Assembly: GCA_030144725.1 (NCBI GenBank)
Contig: JASKMD010000010.1
Coordinates: forward strand, 4,023,682-4,087,681
Direction: 5' to 3'
Length of the DNA stretch: 64,000 nt
From: Haematococcus lacustris
Taxonomy: Eukaryota > Chlorophyta > Chlorophyceae > Chlamydomonadales > Haematococcaceae
Made by a program: the position numbers and the translations under genes. The notes under the pieces are model-generated. The model was not told the origin of the DNA. It saw only the letters and a list, made by a program, of their open reading frames with translations, and made no database searches. Shown in pieces: positions 11,901-22,811 of the stretch. Each line of letters begins with the position of its first letter. The stretch's first letter is position 1.

Positions 11901-12833
11901 GGGAAGGAGATGATCAACCCCTCCAAGCTTGCCCCCTCTGAGCTCGTCAAGACAATGCTCGTGTAATGTCATAGCCAACCGCAGGGTAAGCAGCAGGCAA
12001 GCGCTGCAGCGGTGGTAGCCAGGTGGCAGCTGGGTGGTGGTGGAGGTGTGGGTGGTGGCTGCAGGGTCAGGATGCTGAGGGTGAGGGTGGATGGGGAGTG
12101 ACTGCAAGGCTGCCAGCACTAGCTGCATGGCGCGGTGCATGCTGTCCCACACACAGAGCAGAGGGTCACCCTGCATGGGCAGCACACCAGGCACATACGT
12201 TGTCCTTTACTGCTGCACACCAGGAAGTGGTTAGGCAAACAGGTTGAGCAACCAGCTTGGATAGCGCTAACGCTAGTCACATGCAGCTGCTTGTGTCAAC
12301 TTACCTCCACTATGATGTCACGTCCCAGTGCTTCAACAAAAAGGTTCAACTGTTTGCCTGATGCTGAGCGCTGACGCTGGCTGAGCCGTCGTGCAAATGC
12401 TCCACTGGATACTGGCGAGGGCAAACGGGCACGCGTGAATGACAAGAGGTTGCAGAGTTGGGCTGTTCTGATGTCATGGAGGGCCAGCACCACATCCAGC
12501 ACCTCCTGGTCTGTCAGCAGTAATGTGAACAGCTCCACAGCTGCCGTGTTGCCAGCAGCTGAGGGTATGGGTAGAGCAGCTGAAGGTGCATTGTGAGAGG
12601 GGGAGCATGAGGAGTAAGGCTGGGCAGCCGCCGCGGTTGAAGATGGCTGGAGTTTTCGATGTAACAGCTGGCATGCTGCTTCAAGGCCTTGCACGTAGAC
12701 GCCTGTAGCCTCGGTACACTAGCTGTCAGTGATGGGTGCTGCGTGGAGAATGCTGGCAAGCAGACACTGACGCACCCGGCTGCTTCCGCGATGTATAGGC
12801 CGGCCCCGCGAGCCGCAGCACCTCTTCACGCAT
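8988..12833 (-). CDS. Array gene copy 2 (exons B-A-D-C)
   Basis: The exon model is B 12305 to about 12694, A 11342-12170, D 10157-10935, C 8988-9737. All four are open and the phases are 0, 1 and 0 as in copy 1. Exon C is 750 nt here versus 729 in copy 1 because the stop lies in a divergent tail after the conserved QLPHLVAPAPQGWQPG segment. The product is not recognised. A conserved ATG lies at 12831-12833. Its near-identical partner is copy 6 (31684-35522), which has acquired a 2-bp deletion in exon A and a nonsense codon in exon D. This copy has neither defect. Confidence 0.6.
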
Positions 12834-13324
12834 TTAGGAACCCTACTGTACAAACCATGACACGCAGCGTCTTTGTCGGCAGTATCTTTGGTACTCCGGC
12901 TGTGCTCAAAACCGGCGCAAGCCCCTATAGTGCCTGTTGTGCCTAGCGCGCCGGTGTCCGCGCTAATCAATTCACTGGTAGAGCATAGCTGTCACTATCA
13001 GGCTGCCGGCCACGAGGCTGCTTGCTCCGCCCAGCTACTGCCCCGTGGCAGCAATGCTGCCCAGCTCTTCCAGGCAGGGACCCTTGCAGTGCCTTTCTTG
13101 GGCATCCCAGGCTGTCACACTCAGGAGCCACACCAGCATGGCTTGTGAGAACAAAGAGCTTTGCTTGACATCAAAGCTTGAACTGTTCATGCACGTATAG
13201 CAGACCATAGGTTGGCGAGCGCCCGATCCTTGCCTTGCAGTCTGAACCTTATCCCCGATGCCTCTCAAGCCCACCCTGTTCCTCCCAGCCATGCCCAGTC
13301 CCGCCTCACATTCCACCTGTCCAG
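12834..13324. other. Spacer between array copies 2 and 3
   Basis: Intergenic spacer, repeated at 35523-36013. No gene is seen. Confidence 0.5.
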
Positions 13325-15581
13325 TCACCAGCGACAGCCCAGACCACCCTTTACAGAGGGATTGCGAAGCATGTCTTGTACACAGCACTTGCCAAGAGTC
13401 CAGCAAGCACTGTGTTGTGCTGGGAGGCACAGCCTCATGAAGTCTGGTGGGCCTCTGCCCCTATCCAGGGTCAGCTGCCCAGGCTGCCAGCCTTGAGGTG
13501 CAGGTGCGACCAGGTGTGGCAGCTGCAGCTTGTTGGCCACGCCCTGCAGCACACTTGCCAAGCTGGCCTCAGCCGGGGTGCCTGCAGCCAGCGCCTGCCA
13601 GCTCCACACCTGCTCTGGCTCCATGCGGGTCAGCAAGTCATGGATGGCGGAGGTTTGCTTCAATACCTTGGCCCCATCTGCTGGCAGGGAAGGTGAGACT
13701 GCCAGCCAGGTGTCCAAGGGCAGTGCCACCGTCAGCACCAGCATCAAGCAGGACAGCAGCCGCTCAGCCTCTGGCGACATGCTGGGGGGAGCCTGCCGTC
13801 GACTACGCAGGAGGAACATATGGCAGCCGTTAAGCCCATGGCACCTTATCATCCTTGTGTGGTCAGGCGGCCCCTTCACAGCAGGGGAGTTGATGTAGAA
13901 GAGCTGGCACACTCTAGCCAGCAGCTGGCTGCACCAGCCCTCCACCAGGCTGTTGCCACAGGGCAGCCAAGAGGCAGGCTGGGCAGCCAAGCCAGCAGGG
14001 CCCACTGCAGCGGGATCTGCCAGGACCTCGATCACATGCCCAAACAAGATCATTGATGTACAGCAAAAACGAGATAGAGAGCACATCCTTGAACTCTCCT
14101 CCACGCAAGCCACTGGCGGGAACATGTGCCAATGCTGTTGCATCATCTGCAAGAGGCACAACACAGGCACAACATGAAGCAACAACCAAACGCAAGCATG
14201 GAGCTGAGCTGGCCGGGAGGCAGCACTACGTAAAGCAAGCAAACAAGCAACTCATTGATCAATAGAGACAGGAAGGCAGGCAGAGAGTAAGCTTGCTGAT
14301 GGTGCCTTTAACTAATGAACCCTCTACATGCCGGCCCTCTGCCCACTGACTGCTAGAGCTGGCTCATGCAGCCAAGGTCAATGGCAAGCAACAACTCGTG
14401 TACCTTTCAGTTTAGACCCTTTCTAAACTGATCGTCAAGACAGACACAGACCCTCATCACCCAGCCTGACGCACGCAAGGGGCACAACATAGCATGAAGC
14501 AAGCAACCAAACGCAAGCATAGACCTGGAAGTTGTGTGGGCAGGCAGGCAGCACAGCATAAGGCATCACGCTAACAGGAAGCATGCAAACAAGCTGACAA
14601 CAGAGGCAGGCAAGTTCGCAGGGTAAGGGCAGGCTAACAAGAAGCATGCGCACATTTGTACTTCCAAGCAACTGACAGTGTCCAGTATAACGGGGAAAGG
14701 AGCCAGCTGTAGCCCCCATGTCAAGGATACATGCCCACACACCTCAACCCTGTTGCCCTTCCACACCTCTGCCGCATTCACATACAACACCCTCCCCCTC
14801 ACCTGCAGCATGCCCTCCATGCCCCACACCAGGTCCAGGGCCAGGGGCGCCAGCTGTTGGGCTGAGGGCAGCAAGTTGTGAACCTCCTCCCTGCCACATG
14901 CTGCACTTCCCTCTGCAGTCTGGCCTTGATGATGAGAATCGTAGAGGCTCTTGTGCATGTCGCTTGACGCCTGCTCAGAACCGCTATGGGGCACAAGCAA
15001 AGTGGCCAATGCACTGCTCACGTCTTCCAATATGTCAGTGAGTATTGCCTCCAGCTCCAGCGTGCGCTTCAAGCCCGACAGCAAGCGCGTGTCTGCCTCG
15101 TAGTCGGGCGCACCGTCCAGCAGCATCGCCAGGGTGCTGTAGCCGTGAGCTCCGGCCGCGGCAGCGCGGGCCAATAACCGGAGCATGGCCGGCCGACACC
15201 TCACATCCGGCCAGAGCTCCACCATCAGCCGCAATGCCACGTAGAGCGAGGAGTAGGAGTCTCGAAAGCAGCCAGGGAACGTGTCAAGCGTGACATGAGT
15301 GCTGAGTGTCGCACCAAGCCGGACTGCTGCCACGGTACCTTGAAGCACGACCAGGCAACGCGACAACACGCTGAACACGACGTAGAGAAGCGGCGAACTG
15401 CTCGTGCTGGACGGAGTAGTTCGATGGCCTGAGGCGACAGCACCAAGGTGACTTGGGGCTAACGCTGCGCCCACTATGCGCGCCATGTAGTTGAGGCAGT
15501 AATACTCGCGCGACATCACTCTCAGTGCTGCTGCTGCCAGGAAAGAAGCATCTTCTCGCAACTCCATCAATCTCCCTTGCC

Positions 15582-16385
15582 CTGTGCACAAAATAATAGC
15601 CACCTTTTGAGTGGACCACTTGTGCCACACACCACGAACTCAGGAACTCACATGCCACAAGAACAGACCGCAGCAATGCAGCAAGGCACACGGGCTGTAG
15701 GAGAAAGGCAGGCCAAATGTGGTGATGGCCTGAAGTTATTGACCACAACGCATGCGAGATCAGATACTGCAGGCGCCAGCCTCAAGTGTGCAATCGTGCT
15801 GTGCAGCTAGGCACCCTGAACAGGCACCCTTTCTGTGCTCCTGCCCAGGCACCCATGCACCTGACGCCCGATAGCAAGAGGAGAAGATGTAATGGATATT
15901 TGGCAGGCCAAGTACATTATACAAAAGTGCTCCCCGCGGCCACTGAACTATGGAACCACCAAATGGTTTAGCGGCTAGTGCTATACGGTTGCCTTGTTCA
16001 TCCCGAGCTGAGCAAGCCTGCCTAGAGCCCAAAGCTCGGCTGCTACATGCCAGCCTGGCATGTATGAACATTCATGCCAGCGTGGCATCATCTTTAAGCT
16101 AAGCTTCCGCGCTTAGTCGCATTGGACTTCCAACTTGCAACGTGCAAGCCATGCTTGCAAGTTTTGGAAAGCTGCAGAGCACGCGTAGCTAGCTGTCGGA
16201 GGGGTCCTGCCGGCTGGTGTACTTTGCATACACCTCAGATATACCCAGTCATTACAGCCACATCGGTAGCTCTTATTTGTTCATTAGTAAGTCTTATACA
16301 CACTGATAGGTACATGCCTTGGCGAGCTGACTACTCCTGCTGACCTAGTGGGTATGATCCACAGTTCAAGCTCCAGCACTCATGT
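15582..16385. other. A-D intron of copy 3 upstream of element 1
   Basis: This is intronic and duplicated sequence. The last ~115 bp (about 16271-16385) recurs at about 17705-17805 on the other side of element 1, so the element is flanked by a long direct repeat much larger than a normal hAT target duplication. No exon was recognised. Confidence 0.45.
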
Positions 16386-17700
16386 TTGAGTGTACAGTGG
16401 TGGCCTGCATGCCTAAGTGTACCTGCATGCCTAAGTCTACCTGTACACCAGTGTTCTGGTTTTCACGTTACATACAGCGTTTGCCATAAAAAGTAACATT
16501 ATAGTGGATTAGGCTTCTTGCGGAGTGTGCTATAGTGCATCGCGCTATGAATAGTGATCTTTGTACCACAGCCGCAACTCGGTCGCCAGCCGCAAGTCTG
16601 TTGTGAGGCGCAGTCATGGCTGAGGGCCGTGCTTCCAGTCCAGGACTTCAGGTAACAGCAACAGGTCACAGGACACCTAGCTCATTGGCTATCACCCACT
16701 ATGGTGGTAACAGCCTTTGCCAGTGTTACAAAACCTGACAGCTGCCTGGTGTACAACAGCTCTGGCCATTTGGCTTTGCAGCCGCATAGGAATGGCAGTG
16801 TGGCGGCGCAGGCAGATGAGGCTGACAGTGACAGTGAGGATCAGGAAGTAGGCAGCAGGCAGGCAGCACCAGGCAGGCAGCAGCGGACATGGGGACAACA
16901 TTTGTTGAGCTAGAGGAGGAGGAGGAGGACAAGGCAGCGGCGGATGAGCTAGGCATCGAGAGGCACCAAGGGGGCGCTGAACTGCTCCAGTGCCAGCCAG
17001 TGATTACCAGCAGCAACTGGTGGTGCCAAGCATCAGCAACTGCTGTGGTACGTGACCTGCGCAGCCGCTTCCTCTCACCGCAGCATGCCAAGGGCTGGCT
17101 GTTGTGTACGCCCATCACTGGGACAAGCAGCCTAGCGATGAGACTTCCTTGAGCGCCAGGCCATTGTCAAGGCCCGGTGCTGCATGGAAGCGACCTTGAT
17201 CAATGGCCAACGGGTGCCAGCCTTGCTGGACCAGCACAAGCTATCTGCCCAACAACCAAGATATGTGAAAATCATGCGCAGCCAAGCAGAGCACCGCGTG
17301 GAGCTCAGCTCAACAGCAGCCAACACAGCCGAGCAGACCACCAAGCTGTGGCGCTACCTGGCTGGCCAGCTCATTGCAAAGGCTGACATCTCAGAGAACA
17401 TCAAGCTGACAGAGTGTGCACTGGTCATGACACCAGGCTCAGTGGAGGAGTAGCGCAGTTTCTTAGCCATGGCATACCTAAAAGATGACATCCGCAACAG
17501 GTTGCAGGAGTGCCACCTGAATGTGTGCACCCGCGTCTTTAGCAGCGACCAGTATGAATGGTCACATACTCATTTCAATATGCCACTAACTAGGCCTTTT
17601 GCATGCTTGGCTTTTTTGTGCGCTATGGGGCCCACTAGGGTTGCGCTATGAACATGACTCTGAGCCATGTCAATCCGTGCACTGAATTTGAAATGGAAGT
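16386..17700 (+). mobile_element. Decayed hAT-like element 1
   Basis: The plus strand carries the C-terminal part of a hAT-type transposase. A stretch beginning MEATLINGQRVPALLDQHK (17184) is followed by GSVEE and then a TAG where element 2 reads EERSFSAM, the usual hAT dimerisation-domain start. An upstream stretch (about 16889-17152) is in another frame, so the gene is frameshifted. The same one-base defect near 17140 is present in elements 2 and 3, so the copies descend from an already broken parent. Ends are approximate; I could not define terminal inverted repeats or a short target duplication. Confidence 0.6.
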
Positions 17701-18669
17701 CCCAATTGAAAAAACACTGACAGGTACATGCCTTAGGGAGCGGACTACTCCTGCTGACCTAGTGGGCATGATCCACAGTTCAAGCTTCAGCACTCATGTT
17801 TGAAGGCACCAACCCACCTACCTTCTGCCTTGCAGGTTGAGATCAGCTGGTCCATGATGAGCCCCTCCTCCTGCCGCCCCAGCACTGCACACAGCGCTTG
17901 GGCCACATGGGCGAAGCTGTGCAAGACTGCCAGTTCCTTAGTGCAAGCAGTGCTGGAGCCCTTGCCACCCTGCCCAGTGCTCTTCCCTTGCACCCAGCCC
18001 CTGCCCTCACCACTGTAGCTGCTGCTTCTGCCACTGGTGTGACCCAGGCCTGAACTGGCACCTGCAGTGCTGCTGTGGTCAGAGCTGAGCTTAGCGGGCA
18101 GGGGCCCGGGCCAGCCTGTCATCGCTGGGCTGCTGGCCAGCAGGCGAGCCAGATGGTCAGGGCAGGAGGTGGTGACCTCCGCACTTAGCTGGTCCACCAT
18201 GTCTTTGCTGTTGGCCCAGTCCATCTCAAGTATGCTACATTGTTGCTGTGGTCCCAAGTGAACTATGCAGCGCAACAACAGCAGCCTGTGGGCCTGTGCC
18301 TCAGGGTGGCCTGCTGCCTGCATCACACTGACTGCAGTGCTAAGCCCCAGCAGCAGCCCAGGCAGGGTGGCGTGCAGCAGGGCAAGGAGTTGACCAACCC
18401 CTTTGAGCTGGTCAAGTCAATGCTTGTTCACTCTCATAGCCAATTGCAAGCTGAGCAGCAGGCAGGCGCTGCAGCGGTGGTAGCCAGGTGGCAGCTGGGT
18501 GGTGGCGGAGGTGTGGGTGGTGGCTGCAGGGTCAGGGTGCTGAGGGTGAGGGCGGCTGGGGAGTGACTGCAAGGCTGCCAGCGCCAGCAGCATGGCGCGG
18601 TGCGTGCTGTCCAATGCACTCAGCAGAGGGCCACCCTGCATTGGCAGCACACCAGGGACAGAAGTTCTC

Positions 18670-20150
18670 CACAGCATTTTCGCGTGACATTTCAGAGGGC
18701 TCCGTGGCTTGGGTCCTTTGAGGACTGCGCTATAGCGCATCGCGTAACAAATGGTGAACTTTGTAATGCAGCCGTAATTTGGTTGGGAACCGCAGTCCCG
18801 ATGGCTGAGGTCAGTACCCGCGATGCAGCTTATGTGCAATCCAGGATCACGGACTCAAAACAGGTTTCAGGACAATCGGCTGACTGGCGATCGCCCACTT
18901 TGGCTTCGAGGCCGAGGGCTCGATGCCTCAAAAACTCAGCAACAAGAGCTTTAACTGCAATCTGCACACCTGTGAGCCCCATGAGGAGCCCTTCGCACAC
19001 AAGACCTCTAGAGCGCACATGGAGCGCTTCCGTAGACCCCTTGTAACAAAAGTCCAACGACGCTTACTCAACCGCCTCAGCCTGATGTGCCAGAGCCGTG
19101 CCATCTTTGTTGAAGACCTTATGCAGGAGGTGGCCCTGACGGCTAACAAGATCACTGCCATGTACACCAGCCCCTCCCCCTTATCTGCACTGGACGTTCC
19201 TAAGCTAACCAGCAGCCTTTGCAGCCGCACAGGAATGGCAGTGTGGCGGGTCAGGCAGATGAGGCTGACAGTGACAGTGAGGATCAGGAGGTAGGCAGCA
19301 GGCAGGCAGCACCAGGCAGGCAGCAGCGGACATGGGGACAACATTTGTTGAGCTAGAGGAGGAGGACAAGGCAGCGGCGGATGAGCTAGGCATTGAGAGG
19401 CACCAAGGGGGCGCTGAACTGCTCCAGTGCCAGCCAGTGATTACCAGCAGCAACTGGTGCCAAGCATCAGCAACTGCTGTGGTACGTGACCTGCGCAGCC
19501 GCTTCCTCTCACCGCAGCATGCCAAGGGCTGGCTGTTGTGTACGCCCATCACTGGGACAAGCAGCCTAGCGATGAGACTTCCTTGAGCGCCAGGCCATTG
19601 TCAAGGCCCGGTGCTGCATGGAAGCGACCTTGATCAATGGCCAACGGGTGCCAGCCTTGCTGGACCAGCACAAGCTATCTGCCCAACAATCAAGATATGT
19701 GAAAATCATGCGCAGCCAAGCAGAGCACTGCGTGGAGCTCAGCTCAACAGCAGCCAACACAGCCGAGCAGACTACCAAGCTGTGGCGCTACCTGGCTGGC
19801 CAGCTCATCGCAAAGGCTGACATCTCAGAGAACATCAAGCTGGCAGAGTGTGCACTGGTCATGACACCAGGCTCAGTGGAGGAGGAGCGCAGTTTCTCAG
19901 CCATGGCATACCTAAAAGATGACATCCGCAACAGGTTGCAGGAGTGCCACCTGAATGTGTGCACCCGCGTCTTTAGCAGCGACCAGTATGAATGGTCACA
20001 TACTCATTTCAATATGCCACTAACTAGGCCTTTTGCATGCTTGACTTTTTTGTGCGCTATGGGGCCCACTAGGGTTGCGATATGAACATGACGTTGAGCC
20101 ATGTCAATCCGTGCTATGGATTTGAGGTGGAAGGCCAATTGAAATAAAAC
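18670..20150 (+). mobile_element. Decayed hAT-like element 2
   Basis: This lies in the B-A intron of array copy 3. The 3' half matches element 1. It encodes the dimerisation-like segment EEERSFSAMAYLKDDIRNRL at about 19880-19940 without the TAG seen in element 1. The 5' half differs and holds a 123-codon stretch (18923-19294) with a Cys/His cluster (CNLHTCEPH), possibly part of a BED-like finger. The same internal frameshift as in elements 1 and 3 is present. The boundaries are where the sequence departs from and rejoins the intron of other copies and are good to about 20 bp. Confidence 0.6.
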
Positions 20151-20780
20151 AACAGCTGCACACCAGTAAGGGGAAAGGTAATCAGCGTGAGAAACCAGCT
20201 TGCAGACCAATGACGCTAGTCACATGCAGCTAGTGGTGTCAGCTTACCTCCACTATGGTGTCACGTCCCAGTGCTTCAACAAACAGGTTCAACTGGTCGC
20301 CTGAAGCTGAGCGCTGACGCTGGCTGAGTCGTCGTGCAAATGCTCCACTGAATACTGGCGGTGGCAAATGGGCATACGCAAATGGCAGGAGGTTGAAGAG
20401 CCGGGCTGCTCTGATGTCATGGAGGGCCAGCACCACATCCAGCACCTCCTGGTCTGTCAGCAGCAGTGTGCACAGCTCCACAGCTGCCGTGTTGCCAGCA
20501 GCTGAGGGTGTGGGTGGAGCAGGTGAAGGCGCAATGTGAGTAGAGGGGGAGCATGAGGAGTAAGGCTGGGCAGCCGCCGCGGTTGAAGATGGCTGGAGTT
20601 TTCGATGCAACAGCTGACATGCTGCTTCAAGGCCTTGCACGCAGACGCCTGTAGCCTCGGTACACTAGCTGTCAGTGATGGGTGCTGCGATAAAGAATGC
20701 TGGCAAGCAGAGACCAACGCACCCGGCTGCTTCCGCGATGTGTAGGCCGGCCCCGCGAGCCGCAGCGCCTCTTCACGCAT

Positions 20781-21212
20781 TGAGAAGCCTGACTGTGCAA
20801 ATCATGACACGCAGCGCCTCTGTCTGCAGAAGCTTAGATATTCAGACTGTGCTGCATATCACTCATCACTGCGAGACACCACCAGTGCTTGTTGTGCCTA
20901 TAACGACTGTGTCAGCGCCTATCGAGCCACTGGCACAGCATAGCTGTCACAATCAGGCTGCCGGTCACAAGGCTGCAGTGCGCCCAGCTGCAGCCCCGAT
21001 CCTTACTGCTGCCACTGCCGCCAGTGCCAGTGATGTTGCCCAGCTCTTCCGGGCAGCAACCCGTGCTCTAGGCCCCCTTGCATTGCCTTTCCTGCTCCAG
21101 GCTGCAACACTCAGGCACACACATTGTCAAGGCCAGGGCTGCGTGCCAGTCACTATGAGCAAGGGAGCCCTGCAGTTTACGTGAATATGCTAAGCAGAGG
21201 CACTTTACGCAG
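20781..21212. other. Spacer between array copies 3 and 4
   Basis: Spacer of the usual family type, repeated with divergence at 43007-43424. No gene is seen. Confidence 0.45.
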
Positions 21213-21721
21213 GTGGTAGCCAGGTGGCAGCTGGGTTGTGGCGGAGGTTTGGGTGATGGCTGCAGGGTCCGGGCGCTGAGGGTGAGGGCGGATGGGGAGT
21301 GACTGCAGGGCTGCTAGCACCAGCAGCATGGCGTGGTGCATGCTGTCCCACACATCCAGCAGAGGGTCACCCTGCATGGGCAGAACATGAGCCACACCAG
21401 CATGGCTTTGTGCGAGCAAAGAGCTTTGCTAGTGTGTCCCTCCTCCTGCAACTCTTCCCGAGCAACAGACACAACAAGCAGTCGTCACAATGCATCTGTC
21501 TGGTATGGGAATGCTGCAACACTTGATATCATTGATGTTAAGGGTGCTGCAGTTCAGTTGACGAACGGGAAGACAACAGCTTGAAGCTAGGCGCAATGGC
21601 ACGCGGCACACAAGAACATTAACAACCTGTAGGATGAGTGCATGAGTGCCTACCACCTACATCATTGCCTGACCCCTGAGGGCTATTGTGTAGACTTGGC
21701 ATGACCTGCATGCGCTAATTG

Positions 21722-22085
21722 TGCAAACTGTGCCTCAGCAGGCTGCTGCTGCTGCTGCTCGGCCTTGGGCGGCTTGTCTCACAGCCGCTTGTACCCCAGC
21801 TCAGGGTACTCCTTGCCCTTGGCTGGCAGCACTGCCTGGTCTGGCCAATAGCACAGCTCCAGCGGCCGCCACCTGCTCTCCCCAATGCGCAGCATGTTTA
21901 GCGCTGCATCGCAGTCCCTGTCCAACCACCTGCCTGGCTGTGGTGCTGGCTTGGCTTTGGCAGCGTTGCCCTTGCCCTTGGTGGGCTGGGTAGGCTCAGC
22001 TGCCTGCTCAGCCTTGGTGCGCTTGCTGTGCTTGGCTGGCAGCGGAGTGCTGGGCCCTGGCTCTGAGGCTGCTGCTGGTGTGTGA
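21722..22085 (-). pseudogene. Fanzor C-terminal fragment, subfamily 1 (RuvC-III)
   Basis: The minus strand encodes a Lys-rich linker (PAKHSKRTKAEQ, then KGKGNAAKAKPAPQ) followed by GRWLDRDCDAALNMLRIGES and RPLELCYWPDQ. DRDxxAAxN is the RuvC-III motif of TnpB/Fanzor proteins. An in-frame TGA at 21779-21781 replaces the Arg codon found at the same place in the 54.6-kb copy. The downstream ~80 bp (21640-21720) matches the 3' flanks of the copies at 43.9 and 54.6 kb. RuvC-I and RuvC-II are missing. It sits between exon B and truncated exon A of remnant 4. Confidence 0.65.
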
Positions 22086-22614
22086 GTTAACCCCCCCTGG
22101 GCCCCTGCCCCTTGCCTGGCCTGGCAGATGAAGGAGGGAAACTGGGTTCTTATGCCCTGCCTCAGCCCAACAGGACATCGAGCTGCCGCAGTGTGCTAGC
22201 TGCATGGCACACCAGCTGCGTAGCGCGAGCTGCATGACACACCAGCTCAGCTGAAGGGAAGTCCTGGATCTTCCCCAAAACTGTCTTGAGCAGCTGGAAG
22301 ACTATTCACGATTGTGCCTGAGGAACAGCTCAGCATAAAGGCCCGCATCAACACCAACACCAAGCAGCTGGTCTACAAGGCATTTGTGATAGTCACCTGC
22401 AATACTAACCCTTTTGTAAGCAAACGTGAAGTCATGGGCCTGTCCTTCCAACAGCTGCAGCAGCTGGATGTCATCAGCACCAACTCCCTGCGCCACCGTC
22501 CGCGATGTTGACCGTCCGCGATGGACTAGTACAAGCACGGCAGTCCAAAGCTGTATGGATGCTAGCTTACATCTCTGCCAAACTCGTTGTATGTAGCTGT
22601 TTGTGTCAGCTTAC
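22086..22614. other. Insert remainder with a protein-like plus-strand stretch
   Basis: This lies between the Fanzor fragment and exon B of remnant 4. About 22305-22511 on the plus strand has a coherent frame (IKARINTNTKQLVYKAF, then VIVTCNTNPF) that I do not recognise; the diverged counterpart at 44517-44640 keeps only the first half. It may be part of the element that carried the Fanzor, or of another insertion. Confidence 0.3.
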
Positions 22615-22811
22615 CTCCATCCTGGTGGCGCGTTCCATCCTGCTGGCAAACTGGCTCAGCTGGCTGCCCGGTACTGAACGCTGACTGTGCCTGAGCTGTT
22701 GGTCTAGGGATTCGCTAGGCAGGTGGAGGTAAAGCGCGTCAGATGAGGTGACCATGGCAAGAGGTTGCAGAGTTGGGCTATTCTGATGTCATGTAGGGCC
22801 AGCACCACATC

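Larger units (their letters stand above)
13325..20780 (-). pseudogene. Array gene copy 3, disrupted by two hAT-like remnants
   Basis: Exons are B 20248 to about 20640, A 17822-18635, D 14803-15581 and C 13325-14146. B, D and C are open and phases fit. Exon A has an in-frame TGA at 18417-18419 where other copies have TGC, so the product would be truncated. The A-D intron is inflated from about 430 bp to about 2.2 kb by element 1 and the B-A intron to about 1.6 kb by element 2. Conserved ATG: 20778-20780. The partner in the duplication is copy 7 (36014-43006). The disrupted exon A and enlarged introns make a functional transcript unlikely. The product is unrecognised. Confidence 0.6.

Noticed and set aside
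13447..13898. Plus-strand proteins antisense to exon C (also at 4269, 26970, 36136, 60538)
   Set aside because: They mirror the high GC of exon C in the other frames. The minus-strand model has conserved splice phases; these have none.
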